64,000 bases of DNA from Flavobacterium aquidurense (GCF_001404985.1 NZ_JRLF01000010.1:62001-126000), one strand, 5' to 3'; shown: positions 26,539-35,416, counted from the first letter of the stretch. Notes: generated from the letters alone by a model not told the origin. Numbers and translations are program-made.

Positions 26539-27048
26539 ATGAAAAAATTATTTATCGCAGCTTTATTGTTCGTTGGAATAGTAAGTTTTGCACAAGACAT
26601 CAATCAGAAACCTACACGTGATCAAAGAGAAAAATTAACTCCGGAACAGCGTAATGAGAAACATTTACAAAAATTAACTTCTGAATTGAGTTTAGATAAA
26701 AAACAACAAGAGCAAGTAAAACAATTACTAGCAGAAAGAAGTGCCAAAGCAGAAAAGTTCAGAGATGCCAAAAAAGACAGTAAAACGAAACCTACTGCCG
26801 CAGAGAGAGAAGCTTTTAAAAAACAAATGGATACTGAAAAAGCAGCAAACGATGCTAAAATGAAAGCAATTTTAAACGCCGATCAGTACACAAAATGGAC
26901 CGCCCTTAAAAAAGAACATAGAGATCATAAAGGCGATCACAGAGGTAAAAGAGATATGAAATCTCCACAAGAACGCGATCAGACACATTTACAAAAGCTA
27001 ACAACTGAGCTAAATTTAAATGCCGATCAGCAAAAACAAGTTAGCTAG
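26539..27048 (+). CDS. small secreted Lys/Glu-rich protein, tandem paralogue 2, cut by an in-frame amber codon
   Basis: It starts at the ATG at 26539, where the signal peptide MKKLFIAALLFVGIVSFAQ is nearly identical to paralogue 1; an upstream in-frame ATG at 26476 is not supported. One complete repeat (LTPEQRNEKHLQKLTSELSL ... MKAILNADQYTKWTALKKEH) is followed by a linker and the beginning of a second repeat (SPQERDQTHLQKLTTELNLN, then ADQQKQVS). TAG at 27046-27048 ends it at 169 residues. The same frame continues the second repeat without a shift, so the likely ancestral protein had 245 residues. A Gln codon in the matching place (VKQLL) suggests a single C-to-T change. Confidence 0.75.
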   Translation: MKKLFIAALLFVGIVSFAQDINQKPTRDQREKLTPEQRNEKHLQKLTSELSLDKKQQEQVKQLLAERSAKAEKFRDAKKDSKTKPTAAEREAFKKQMDTEKAANDAKMKAILNADQYTKWTALKKEHRDHKGDHRGKRDMKSPQERDQTHLQKLTTELNLNADQQKQVS

Positions 27049-27276
27049 CTTTTATCTGACAGAAGCACTAAAATGGAAACGCTTAGAAAAAGCAGAGGTG
27101 ATGCAAAACCAACTGATGCCGAAAAAGCTGCCATGAAAAAACAAATGGAAGAAGATCACAAAGCAACTGACGCTAAAATGAAATCTATTTTGAATGCAGA
27201 TCAATATAAAAAATGGACAGCAATTCAAAAAGAGCACAAAGACAAAATGAAAGATCACCGAAAAGATAAAATGTAA
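27049..27276 (+). pseudogene. in-frame remainder of paralogue 2 after the amber codon
   Basis: This stretch continues the frame of the previous gene: LLSDRSTKMETLRKSRGD, then AAMKKQMEEDHKATDAKMKS, then ILNADQYKKWTAIQKEHKDK. It matches the second half of the repeat in both upstream copies. It has no signal peptide. An ATG at 27073 could start a 67-residue product, but without export this is probably not functional. It would be expressed only by readthrough or if the stop is a sequencing error. It ends before a bidirectional terminator. Confidence 0.7.
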
Positions 27277-27285
27277 TTGAGATCC

Positions 27286-27318
27286 AAAAAAAAAGAGGCT
27301 TTAAAAAGCCTCTTTTTT
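27286..27318. terminator. bidirectional intrinsic terminator
   Basis: AAAAAGAGGCTT pairs with AAGCCTCTTTTT around a short loop, between the paralogue cluster and the convergent metalloprotease gene. Confidence 0.85.
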
Positions 27319-27332
27319 ATTTTTATGAAATC

Positions 27333-29807
27333 TTATTTCGGATTTAAAATCAAATCGATTCTTTTAATACAATCTTCATAATGGTATTTTGTTTCTGTGT
27401 TTACCGGTTTTGCTTTTGCTGCCAAAAGTGTACTTCTTAATGCAGTTAATTCTCCACGAACCAAAGCTCTTACATCAGATTGTGCTACATTATAATAAAT
27501 TACAGATCTGTCTGTTGGTTTAATTTCTTCGGTCATTAAAGTGCCCATTCTGTCAATATAACCGCGTTGCAAATTTCTTCTGTATATCGTTACATTCGCC
27601 GGCGTAGCAGCTTCCTTCCAGATTCCTTTTCGTGTATCTCTCATTAAATCCAAAGCTTTATAAGTATCTGCACCAAGGATTTCATTATCCATTAATCGAC
27701 CAATTCTGCTAATACTCAATAAATTATTCAGATGCCTAATCTGCAAAGCCCTAAACCTTTCTGTATAACCTGCAACATCTGTATTTTTTAAAGTATTCAC
27801 GTTTACAATCCAGGTTGGTGACGCAAAAGCATTTGTCTGAAGCCAGTTCATTGCTTCTGTCTGTTTTGCTTTTGGAACAACTTCATAAATGTTTCCGGTT
27901 TGATTTGGTTTTTTAGTATTTTCATAAACTCCGCCAACATTGGTTACAACATGACCTACATATCTGCTCCAGGCTTCCAGCATTTCTTTATATAATTCAT
28001 CTAAATCTCCGTAATCATTGGTCACATTGCTGGTCCATTCATTTAAATGATTTGCTACAAATTCCAGATTTTTAAGACCGTAGGAACTCGCTTTCATCGA
28101 ATTATTCCCAATGTCTTCTGTTTGGGTTGTAGGATCAAAAACACTGCTTTGTTTTCCGAATTTATATAACGGATTTCCCGCTTTCTCCAAAATCCATTTG
28201 TCTAAAGTTGAAATTTCATCTTGTGGAGATTTCACATTCGGAATTACTCTGTATCCCCAATTTACTGCATATTGATCGTACGCTCCCATTTTACGAACAA
28301 AACGAATATTTTTATCTCCCGGTTGTGCGATATAATTAAAACGCGCATAATCCATAATACTTGCAGAGATTCCGTTTTGTTGTGTAAAATCACCATTTCT
28401 ATAGCTCTCGACATCGTAAGCACAACTTGCTCCCATATTATGCGGAAAACCCAAAGCATGACCTACTTCATGAGCAATTACCATTCGCATCATCTCTCCC
28501 ATTTCTTCATCGCTGGTTTGCAAAGTTCTTGCTGACGGGTTTGCTGCTCCGGTTTCTAACAAATATCTGTTTCTGTACGATCGCAAATGATTGTGATACC
28601 AGATAACATCACTTTCGATAATTTCTCCGGTTCTGGGATCAGAAACACTTGGTCCAACGGCATTTCGGGTTGTACTTGCAACGTAACGAATTACCGAATA
28701 ACGGATATCTTCAGGGCTAAAATCTGGATCTTCTTCTTTTGTTGGAGCATCTTTTGCAATAATAGCATTTTTGAAACCAGCAGCTTCAAAAGGTTTTTGC
28801 CATTCTTCGATTCCTTGTTTAATATATTTTCTCAACTTTTCAGGCGTTGCAGGATCTAAATAATACACAATTGGTTTTATAGGCTCAACTAACTCTCCCC
28901 TGTTATAAGCTTCAGGATCTTTAGGCTCTAATCTCCAGCGGCGAATGTATGTTTTAAGATCAGATTTTAATTCATTACTTCCGTAATCGTATTGACTTAC
29001 AGTAAACCATCCAACTCTGGGATCTGCTAATCTTGGTTTCATTGGCACTTCCGGCAATAAAACCATTGATTGATTCATTTGTATGCTTATAGATTCTGTA
29101 TCTTCTAACATTGATGGTTTCGAAGCATTATACGTCATATCCTGAATCACTTCGATATTCATAGGAAAACTTTTGATCGTGTTAATAAAACTTCTCGAAT
29201 CATCAAGTCCTTTTACTTTATACGTTTCGCGCATTTCTGCAGATATTCCGCTGATTGCCTTAACATCTGTACTATAAAATTTAGTAACATCAATAACGGT
29301 ATTTGCTGAATCTTTGCTAAAAGCTACAATATCAAAAGCGAACAATGTTGGTTCATAATTGTTTGATTTTACCGAAATACTAATTGGCAAAGTATCATTT
29401 GCAACCGCATTATAAGATTTTGATTTGATCAGAATTTTATCCTGAAAACGCTGCCATACTATTAATTGCTCATTAGTTTCAGAACCGGCATTTACATATC
29501 CTCCGCCTAAATTTGAAGGTAATTTTGAAAGTCTGCTTACTAAAAGCATGTCCTTATCTAAATACTTATTTGGAATCTCGAAGTAGTATTTTTTATCGAC
29601 TTTATGAACAGTGAAAAGTCCCGGATCAGAAACAGCATCTTTAGTAATCACTTTACTGTAATCTTTAATTGTAGATTCTGATTTTTTCTCTGGCGGGGCA
29701 ACTGCGGGTTCTCCTTTTTTGGGATCTTTCTTTTTAGATTGCGCAAATTGTTTGGTAGAAAACAGCATGAAAACTGCCATTGTAATAAAAATGAAAAATT
29801 TCTTCAT
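27333..29807 (-). CDS. secreted zinc-dependent metalloprotease (DUF5117/DUF5118 type)
   Basis: An 824-residue exported protein with a signal peptide ending near residue 23 (STKQFAQ). The catalytic site is VIAHEVGHALGFPHNMGAS: H446, E447, H450 and H456 form the extended HExxHxxGxxH zinc site of metzincins. Upstream blocks WRLEPKDPEAYNRGELVEPI and IVYYLDPATPEKLR, and the later AGYTERFRALQ-type region, match the large Bacteroidota metalloprotease family with DUF5117 and DUF5118. It probably degrades proteins in the periplasm or outside the cell; no sorting domain is visible at the C-terminus. A TATTTTTG -7 match lies at 29838-29845. Confidence 0.88.
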   Translation of the reverse strand: MKKFFIFITMAVFMLFSTKQFAQSKKKDPKKGEPAVAPPEKKSESTIKDYSKVITKDAVSDPGLFTVHKVDKKYYFEIPNKYLDKDMLLVSRLSKLPSNLGGGYVNAGSETNEQLIVWQRFQDKILIKSKSYNAVANDTLPISISVKSNNYEPTLFAFDIVAFSKDSANTVIDVTKFYSTDVKAISGISAEMRETYKVKGLDDSRSFINTIKSFPMNIEVIQDMTYNASKPSMLEDTESISIQMNQSMVLLPEVPMKPRLADPRVGWFTVSQYDYGSNELKSDLKTYIRRWRLEPKDPEAYNRGELVEPIKPIVYYLDPATPEKLRKYIKQGIEEWQKPFEAAGFKNAIIAKDAPTKEEDPDFSPEDIRYSVIRYVASTTRNAVGPSVSDPRTGEIIESDVIWYHNHLRSYRNRYLLETGAANPSARTLQTSDEEMGEMMRMVIAHEVGHALGFPHNMGASCAYDVESYRNGDFTQQNGISASIMDYARFNYIAQPGDKNIRFVRKMGAYDQYAVNWGYRVIPNVKSPQDEISTLDKWILEKAGNPLYKFGKQSSVFDPTTQTEDIGNNSMKASSYGLKNLEFVANHLNEWTSNVTNDYGDLDELYKEMLEAWSRYVGHVVTNVGGVYENTKKPNQTGNIYEVVPKAKQTEAMNWLQTNAFASPTWIVNVNTLKNTDVAGYTERFRALQIRHLNNLLSISRIGRLMDNEILGADTYKALDLMRDTRKGIWKEAATPANVTIYRRNLQRGYIDRMGTLMTEEIKPTDRSVIYYNVAQSDVRALVRGELTALRSTLLAAKAKPVNTETKYHYEDCIKRIDLILNPK

Positions 29808-29920
29808 TTATTGTAGGTTTAGTGGTTATTCAACAAACAAAAATAATTTTTATTCTAATTATAGGAAGAAAAACCCCCTTATTAACTTTTCATTAACTAA
29901 TTAAAATTAGCGAAATAAAA

Positions 29921-29952
29921 AAGGTTCAGCTTTAATTAAAAAGCTGAACCTT
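29921..29952 (-). terminator. intrinsic terminator after hemL
   Basis: AAGGTTCAGCTTT pairs perfectly with AAAGCTGAACCTT around a 6-base loop; on the minus strand it runs into T. Confidence 0.85.
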
Positions 29953-29982
29953 AATTGAAAAGTATATTTTAGTTTTTAAGAT

Positions 29983-31269
29983 TTAAAACGTCTTTGACAC
30001 TTTATCAATTGCATTAATTGTAAAATCTAAATCTTCATACGTTAATGCATCTGTAATAAACCATGTTTCATATGCAGATGGTGCAATATAAATTCCTTCC
30101 TGCAATAAACCGTGAAAGAATTTCTTAAAAGTTTCATTATCTCCTTTTGCAGCGGTTTGAAAATCTGTAACCGGATTTGCATCAAAGTGAACAGAAATCA
30201 TCGAACCTACTCTATTAATGGTAAAGTCAACATTATTTCCTTTTAAAACCCTGTCAATTCCCGCTTCTAAATAAGCTGTTTTTTCTTCTAAACGGGTAAA
30301 GATTTCGCGATCATTATCAAGAGATTGCAACATTGCTAATCCTGCCGCCATTGCTAAAGGATTTCCTGATAAAGTTCCTGCCTGATAAACAGGACCAAGC
30401 GGTGCTAAATAGTTCATGATTTCTTCGCGTGCAGCAAAAGCCCCAACCGGTAAACCTCCGCCAATTACTTTCCCGAAAGTTACAATATCAGCATTGATAT
30501 TATACAATTCCTGAACTCCTCCGCGAGCCAGACGGAAACCTGTCATAACCTCATCAAAAATTAATAAAATTCCGTTTGCGGTACATAATTCTCTTAATCC
30601 TTCCAGAAAACCTTTTTGAGGCGGAATACAACCCATATTTCCGGCAACTGCTTCAATAATAATTGCTGCAATTTCGCCTTTATTCGCTTCGATTAAAGTT
30701 TTTACATTCTCTAAGTCATTGTATTTTGCCAACAAAGTATCTTTTGCAGTTCCTTCTGTAACTCCCGGGCTATTTGGCGATCCAAAAGTTACGGCCCCAC
30801 TTCCTGCCTGAATCAAAAATGAATCCGAATGTCCGTGATAACAACCGGCAAATTTTATTATTTTATCTCTTTTCGTAAATCCGCGAGCCAAACGAATGGC
30901 GCTCATACAAGCTTCTGTACCTGAATTTACAAATCTTATTTTATCAATATTCGGAACCATAGAAACCGCCAAAGCAGCAATTTGAGTTTCCAGTTCTGTT
31001 GGCATTCCAAATGAAGTTCCCAGTTTTGCTTTTTCGATTACGGCATCAACGACCGGCTGATAAGCATGGCCCAAAACCATTGGTCCCCATGAATTAATGT
31101 AATCTATTAATTTATTTCCGTCCTCATCATATAAATAAGCACCTTTGGCACTTTTTACAAAAATAGGAGTTCCTCCAACCGCTTTAAAGGCTCTTACTGG
31201 TGAATTTACTCCTCCCGGAATTACTTTTTCTGCTTCAGCAAAAAGCTGACTACTTCTTTTATAGATCAT
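29983..31269 (-). CDS. hemL: glutamate-1-semialdehyde 2,1-aminomutase
   Basis: A 428-residue PLP enzyme of the class III aminotransferase fold. It converts glutamate-1-semialdehyde to 5-aminolevulinate in the C5 heme pathway. Visible features are [13 protein letters not shown] at the start, the substrate block [32 protein letters not shown], and the PLP lysine K267 in [15 protein letters not shown]. Length is normal for the family. The gene is followed by its own terminator; no other heme gene is in the window. Confidence 0.97.
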   Translation of the reverse strand: MIYKRSSQLFAEAEKVIPGGVNSPVRAFKAVGGTPIFVKSAKGAYLYDEDGNKLIDYINSWGPMVLGHAYQPVVDAVIEKAKLGTSFGMPTELETQIAALAVSMVPNIDKIRFVNSGTEACMSAIRLARGFTKRDKIIKFAGCYHGHSDSFLIQAGSGAVTFGSPNSPGVTEGTAKDTLLAKYNDLENVKTLIEANKGEIAAIIIEAVAGNMGCIPPQKGFLEGLRELCTANGILLIFDEVMTGFRLARGGVQELYNINADIVTFGKVIGGGLPVGAFAAREEIMNYLAPLGPVYQAGTLSGNPLAMAAGLAMLQSLDNDREIFTRLEEKTAYLEAGIDRVLKGNNVDFTINRVGSMISVHFDANPVTDFQTAAKGDNETFKKFFHGLLQEGIYIAPSAYETWFITDALTYEDLDFTINAIDKVSKTF

Positions 31270-31374
31270 TTAGATTTTAGATTTTTGAGTTCCGATTTTA
31301 AATTATAAACCTTGAACTTTATTTTAAAATTTGATTTTAGATGAATTTCAAAACTGAAAACTGAGACTGAAAAC

Positions 31375-32271
31375 TTACTTCACCTTCAATCTTTGTCCAA
31401 TTGATATGGCATTGTCTGAAAGATTATTTTTTCGTTTTAAGTCATCAACCAATACGTTGAATTTTTTTGAAATCGAGTACAACGTATCTCCTTGTTGTAC
31501 TTCGTATAAATTAGGATCGTTTGAATTTGAGTTTGAAGAACTTTTCGACGGAGTCGACACACTTTTTGTTGGAACCGTTTTATTAATAGGAACATAATTT
31601 CTTCCTGTAACCTGACAGTCATATTGATGTAAATTGTAACGCTCAATATAGCTTATCAATTTATCCGGATAATTAGGATCTGTAGCATAACCTGCTGCTC
31701 TCAATCCCTTTGCCCAGGCTTTATAATCATCTTTTTCGTAAGTAAATAAAGTGGCGTATCGATTTTTCCCTACCAAAAACAAAGCATGATCTCTGTATGA
31801 TTCTGAAGCTTCGGGATATTTTCTAAAACATTCCTGAGCAGAATCATCATCGTGACGAACGCTTTCTCCCAACCAGTCTTTATGGCATTTTATTCCAAAA
31901 TGATTGTTTGCTTCTACAGCCAGATCTCCTCTTCCAGCCCCGGATTCCAAGATTCCCTGTGCCAGAATAATACTTGCGGGAATGCCGTATTTCTGCATAT
32001 TTCCCATTGCAATATCTTTGAACTGTAAAATATAATTGTTGATTAAATCGCTGGTTACAACTGTTTTTGAAGTCGATTGTATTACCTCAGTTGTATTGTT
32101 TGTAGAAGGGTAGTTTTTACCAATAGGTTTAACCGGAGTTTGCTTTTTGGTCGTTGCTACTCTGGGCCTCTGAACCGCAGCCGCTTTTCTGGTCGTTGCA
32201 ATAGTAGGTTTACTAGACGAACAGCTTGCTAATGTTGCGATTATGAAAGCTATTATAATTTTTTTAAACAT
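31375..32271 (-). CDS. glucosaminidase with C-terminal LysM, lipoprotein
   Basis: A 298-residue lipoprotein (lipobox TLASC, C17). After a basic, low-complexity linker (20-75) comes a glucosaminidase domain of the FlgJ/LytG type (about 80-215) with PASIILAQGILESGAGRGDL, ANNHFGIKCHKDW and ESYRDHALFL; the glutamate in LESG is the expected catalytic acid. A Ser/Asn linker leads to one LysM domain (YEVQQGDTLYSISKKFNVLV) that binds peptidoglycan. It should cut glycan strands of the wall from the outer membrane's inner face. It overlaps the upstream PLP gene by 8 bases, so they are translationally coupled. Confidence 0.92.
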   Translation of the reverse strand: MFKKIIIAFIIATLASCSSSKPTIATTRKAAAVQRPRVATTKKQTPVKPIGKNYPSTNNTTEVIQSTSKTVVTSDLINNYILQFKDIAMGNMQKYGIPASIILAQGILESGAGRGDLAVEANNHFGIKCHKDWLGESVRHDDDSAQECFRKYPEASESYRDHALFLVGKNRYATLFTYEKDDYKAWAKGLRAAGYATDPNYPDKLISYIERYNLHQYDCQVTGRNYVPINKTVPTKSVSTPSKSSSNSNSNDPNLYEVQQGDTLYSISKKFNVLVDDLKRKNNLSDNAISIGQRLKVK

Positions 32272-33160
32272 TGCTTTTAAGTATTGGTAATTTTTTCTGC
32301 TTCAATTTTATATTCATCCCGGCAATACCCTGCAATCCGCCGGTATGAAGGAGTAATATTTTTGAATGATCAGGAAAATAGTTTTTATGGATTAAATCTA
32401 TAACGCCAAAAACCATCTTTCCTGTATAAATTGGATCTAAAGGCACTTTTGTTTCTTCAAAAAAAGTATTGATAAATTCAATTAATTCTAAATTTACCTT
32501 ACCATATCCTCCAAAATGATAGTCAGAAATTAAATTCCAGTTATCTTGTTTTGCAAAAATACGAATTTCATCGGTTAAAAAGTCACCTTTTAACGCCGGA
32601 AACCCTAAAATTTTCTGATTTGGTGATGCACTATTGATTAATCCTGAAATCGTTCCGCCAGTTCCAACTGCACAGCAAACGTAATTAAAAACACCATCTT
32701 CTTCTGTCAAAATCTCTTCGCAGCCTTTTACCGCTAATTCATTTGTTCCGCCTTCGGGAACTAAATAGAAATCACCAAACTTATCTTTTAATTTTTCGAT
32801 AAAAGAGATTTCACTTTTAAGTCTGTAATCTTCCCTGGAAACAAACTCAAACTGCATTCCGTTTTCCTGGGCAAATTTCAAGGTTGGATTTTCTTCGATT
32901 TTATCAAAAAGTTCATCTCCGCGAATAATTCCAATAGTTTTAAAACCTTGTTCTTTTCCGGCATATGCTACCGCAGCAATATGATTTGAAAATGCTCCGC
33001 CAAAAGTCAGTACAGTTTCTTTATTTTCGGCTTTTGCCTGAAGTAAATTGTATTTTAGCTTTCTGAATTTATTACCCGAAACAAACGGATGAATCAAATC
33101 TTCGCGTTTTATTGTAAGGGAAATATCGTTTGGAAAGTTAATATGAATTTCCTGGTTCAA
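32264..33160 (-). CDS. ACC deaminase / D-cysteine desulfhydrase family PLP enzyme
   Basis: A 298-residue fold-type II PLP enzyme. The lysine region is HPFVSGNKFRKLKYNL (K31), typical of the 1-aminocyclopropane-1-carboxylate deaminase and D-cysteine desulfhydrase family, followed by LTFGGAFSNHIAAVAY and the cofactor loop CAVGTGGTISGL. In bacteria outside plant-associated groups desulfhydrase activity is the safer guess, releasing pyruvate, ammonia and sulfide. Which substrate is used cannot be read. It overlaps the next gene by 8 bases. Confidence 0.85.
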   Translation of the reverse strand: MNQEIHINFPNDISLTIKREDLIHPFVSGNKFRKLKYNLLQAKAENKETVLTFGGAFSNHIAAVAYAGKEQGFKTIGIIRGDELFDKIEENPTLKFAQENGMQFEFVSREDYRLKSEISFIEKLKDKFGDFYLVPEGGTNELAVKGCEEILTEEDGVFNYVCCAVGTGGTISGLINSASPNQKILGFPALKGDFLTDEIRIFAKQDNWNLISDYHFGGYGKVNLELIEFINTFFEETKVPLDPIYTGKMVFGVIDLIHKNYFPDHSKILLLHTGGLQGIAGMNIKLKQKKLPILKSNV

Positions 33161-33170
33161 AATCTATATT

Positions 33171-33506
33171 TTATTTTAAAGTTATGTATTTAAAAACCCG
33201 AAAGTAAGATCGTTTTTTCAAATAATTTAAATCCGTTTCATTCGCATAAGCTTCTCTTTCAAAACTTATATTTCGATACGCCAAGTCTTTGTTTTTATAT
33301 TGTAACAATCTGATTAAATATTCTAAAACATAAAAAAAGTAAAAAGGTAAAACAAGTAATTCTAGTTGTTGTCTTAAATGAATTTTTTCATGATTGACAA
33401 AAACAGGATTGTTTTTATCAAAATCGTATTTTAGAACCACAAACGGAAAAACAGCCATTCCGCGATATCCTTTCGGAATTAAATATTTAGCAACAATCAG
33501 AAACAT
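33171..33506 (-). CDS. small membrane protein with HExxH zinc motif
   Basis: A 111-residue protein that I do not assign to a named family. It has NHEKIHLRQQ (HExxH, about residues 39-43), then a hydrophobic segment (LELLVLPFYFFYVLEYLIRL) and FEREAYANETDLNYL near the C-terminus. That Glu-rich second motif is where gluzincin-type peptidases place their third zinc ligand, so it looks like a minimal membrane metalloprotease related to the M56/BlaR1 core. It is far smaller than M56 proteins, and the activity is inference. It starts 10 bases before the PLP gene on the same strand and is divergent from the DUF5522 gene. Confidence 0.7.
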   Translation of the reverse strand: MFLIVAKYLIPKGYRGMAVFPFVVLKYDFDKNNPVFVNHEKIHLRQQLELLVLPFYFFYVLEYLIRLLQYKNKDLAYRNISFEREAYANETDLNYLKKRSYFRVFKYITLK

Positions 33507-33521
33507 TAGCTGTAAAATTTA

Positions 33522-33529
33522 TAAATTTG
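33522..33529 (+). promoter_or_regulatory. -7 element of the DUF5522 gene promoter
   Basis: TAAATTTG matches TAnnTTTG. It predicts a start near 33536, almost at the first ATG (33540) and about 73 bases before the ATG at 33609. Confidence 0.45.
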
Positions 33530-33608
33530 TAGATAAAAAATGTTCAATTTCATTAAAATCACAATCAATTTGATTTTAAAAAGAGAACCTGAAAACCAAT
33601 GCAGATTT

Positions 33609-33785
33609 ATGAAAGAGCAAAGTAATGAAAATAAACTAATCGAAGGCGAAGATTTTTATTATACTCCCGAAGGTTATAAATGCTTTACTGAAAAACACCA
33701 CCTTAAACGCGGTTATTGCTGCAAAAGTGGTTGCCGACATTGTCCTTATGGCTTTGATAAAAAAACAGGCAGGATTAGGAAATAA
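33609..33785 (+). CDS. DUF5522 family small cysteine-rich protein
   Basis: A 58-residue protein with the DUF5522 pattern: GEDFYYTPEGYKCFTEKHHL, then KRGYCCKSGCRHCPYGF. The six-residue CCKSGCRHC cluster suggests zinc or metal binding. Function unknown; many members are annexed to oxidoreductases or NAD enzymes in Proteobacteria. A longer form from the ATG at 33540 would add 23 residues (MFNFIKITINLILKREPEN), which do not belong to the family core, so the shorter start is preferred with moderate confidence. Confidence 0.75.
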   Translation: MKEQSNENKLIEGEDFYYTPEGYKCFTEKHHLKRGYCCKSGCRHCPYGFDKKTGRIRK

Positions 33786-33787
33786 TC

Positions 33788-33826
33788 TAATTAGAAAATG
33801 TGCCAATGTGATAATTAGATAATTAT
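33788..33826 (+). repeat. copy of the AATTAGAAAATGTG-type dispersed repeat
   Basis: Reads TAATTAGAAAATGTGCCAAT followed by GTGATAATTAGATAATT. Related copies are at 34904-34959, 35070-35114, 61303-61348, 61424-61462 and 6262-6300. Confidence 0.7.
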
Positions 33827-33934
33827 TGAAAATGAACTTTAAATTAAATTAACCTCATTAAAGATGGATATGATTTTCAACTTCAAAAAAATCTAAGAAG
33901 TCTAACAATCTAACATCTAGAAATCTAAACAAAA

Positions 33935-34906
33935 ATGAACGTTTTTATAAATAAAAATATACCAGAGGCCGGCATTTTATTACTTCAGGAAAAAGGTATA
34001 CATCTTACCATAAATCCAACAGAGAATGTATTATCAAGAAAGGAATTTATAAAAATTTGTCAGGAAAATGATGTTCTTCTGAATGTTGGAGCCAATAACT
34101 TAGATGAAGATTTTTTTCAGCAATGTCCTGATTTAAAAGGTATCGCCTTATTTTCTGTAGGATTTGATTCCGTCAATATTGCATCAGCCAATAGTCGAAA
34201 AATCCCTGTTGGAAATACGCCTGATGTTTTAAGCAGAGCGACATCAGATGTTGCATTTTTATTGATGCAAAGTGTTGCCAGAAAGTCATTTTATAATCAT
34301 AAAAAAATTATAAACGGAGAATGGGGAACTTTTAATGCATTAGAAAATTTAGGTCAGGAACTTTACGGTAAAACACTTGGAATATTTGGTTTGGGAAGAA
34401 TTGGTTTTGAAATGGCACAGAAATGTAAAGCCGCATTTGGAATGAATATAATTTACCACAATCGTTCTCATAATGAAAATGCTGAAAAGGAACTTGATGC
34501 CAAATTTGTAGATTTTGAAACGTTACTTTCACAAAGTGATGTTTTGAGTATTCATTCTAATTATAGTGAAGAAAACAACGAACTTTTTAATAAAAGCACT
34601 TTTGCTAAAATGAAACGAAACGCCATTTTTATCAATACAGCAAGAGGAAAATTTCATAATGAAGATGATTTGTTTTATGCCCTGACCAATGATATAATCT
34701 GGGGCGCCGGACTTGATGTTACCAATCCGGAACCAATGAATCATGACAATCTGCTGTTATCATTGCCAAATTGTTGTATTTTTCCACATATTGGTTCAGC
34801 AACATACCAAGCTAGAAATGCAATGGCAATTTGTGCTGCACAAAATATAATAGCCCTTTATGAGAATAAAAAAATGCCGTTTTGTGTAAATGAGGAAGTT
34901 TATTAA
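33935..34906 (+). CDS. D-isomer-specific 2-hydroxyacid dehydrogenase
   Basis: A 323-residue NAD(P)-dependent dehydrogenase. The Rossmann motif is GIFGLGRIGFEMAQ, and the active-site trio is visible: the arginine in INTARGKF, glutamate in NPEPMNHD and histidine in FPHIGSATYQARNAM. These features fit the glyoxylate/hydroxypyruvate reductase branch rather than LdhA. The substrate is uncertain. It is a different subfamily from the LdhA-type protein at 23.6-24.7 kb. Confidence 0.88.
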   Translation: MNVFINKNIPEAGILLLQEKGIHLTINPTENVLSRKEFIKICQENDVLLNVGANNLDEDFFQQCPDLKGIALFSVGFDSVNIASANSRKIPVGNTPDVLSRATSDVAFLLMQSVARKSFYNHKKIINGEWGTFNALENLGQELYGKTLGIFGLGRIGFEMAQKCKAAFGMNIIYHNRSHNENAEKELDAKFVDFETLLSQSDVLSIHSNYSEENNELFNKSTFAKMKRNAIFINTARGKFHNEDDLFYALTNDIIWGAGLDVTNPEPMNHDNLLLSLPNCCIFPHIGSATYQARNAMAICAAQNIIALYENKKMPFCVNEEVY

Positions 34907-34959
34907 TTAGAAAAATGGGCAATTAGAGAATATGCCAATTTAGATAATGAGATAATTTT
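34904..34959 (+). repeat. copy of the AATTAGAAAATGTG-type dispersed repeat, partly duplicated
   Basis: AATTAGAAAAATGGGCAATT and AGAGAATATGCCAATTTAG. The first part overlaps the stop of the dehydrogenase gene. Confidence 0.55.
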
Positions 34960-35069
34960 AAAAACAATAATCTAAAAGTATATGGATATCCGTTCAAGAA
35001 AATTCAGGATTAGGATTCATAAATCCTATCACAGGTCGGATATTCGTTATCCCTAGTTTTTAATTAGGA

Positions 35070-35114
35070 AATTATCTAAATTAGAAAATGTGTCAATTTG
35101 ATAATTAGATAATT
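35070..35114 (+). repeat. copy of the AATTAGAAAATGTG-type dispersed repeat
   Basis: AAATTAGAAAATGTGTCAAT followed by TTGATAATTAGATAATT, the clearest copy; it may serve as the family consensus. Confidence 0.7.
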
Positions 35115-35138
35115 CTTTTGATACTGACTTTATATTTC

Positions 35139-35310
35139 GCTCCTATGGAGCTTTTGTATTGGGTAATTATTATTTTCTATAAATATATCGCCTTTCCAAG
35201 GCTTAGATTAACTCCGTAGGAGTGTAATATTTATAGCTAAAAAAATCCTTTAGGATTGTAATATTTATAGAAACAGAATTTATCGATCAGAATTTCAGCC
35301 CTAGCGGGGC
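35139..35310. repeat. array of five micro-palindromes
   Basis: GCTCCTATGGAGC (35139-35151), GCCTTTCCAAGGC (35190-35202), ACTCCGTAGGAGT (35211-35223), AATCCTTTAGGATT (35244-35257) and GCCCTAGCGGGGC (35298-35310). Arms are 4-5 bp with 3-5 base loops. The third and fourth are each followed by GTAATATTTATAG, and the spacer before the second includes CTATAAATATAT, a related word. Confidence 0.75.
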
Positions 35311-35364
35311 GGCATAATTTAAAAAACAAAAAATTAATCTGTTGTTAATCTTGCTAAATTATCT

Positions 35365-35403
35365 TAGCAACTTAGTCCCGAGGCTTCGGGATAGCAACTT
35401 AGT
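35365..35403 (+). repeat. 12-bp direct repeat flanking a hairpin
   Basis: TAGCAACTTAGT occurs at 35365-35376 and 35392-35403, with TCCCGAGGCTTCGGGA between them forming a 6-bp stem. It ends 14 bases before the hutU ATG. Confidence 0.8.
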
Positions 35404-35416
35404 ATCTCTAAAAAAA

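Larger units (their letters stand above)
34907..35416. other. 510-base repeat-filled gap before hutU
   Basis: No gene is supported here. It holds two copies of the AATTAGAAAATGTG repeat, a short AGGATT/AATCCT hairpin near 35012, a row of five micro-palindromes (35139-35310) and a 12-bp direct repeat flanking a hairpin (35365-35403). No clear promoter for hutU is seen. Confidence 0.7.

Noticed and set aside
27046..27048. Frameshift as the cause of the break in paralogue 2
   Set aside because: The same frame continues with repeat homology after the TAG, so it is a nonsense change, not a shift.
35342..35416. Extra 25 N-terminal codons for hutU
   Set aside because: They lie in the direct-repeat and hairpin sequence and have no homology; the ATG at 35417 fits urocanase.
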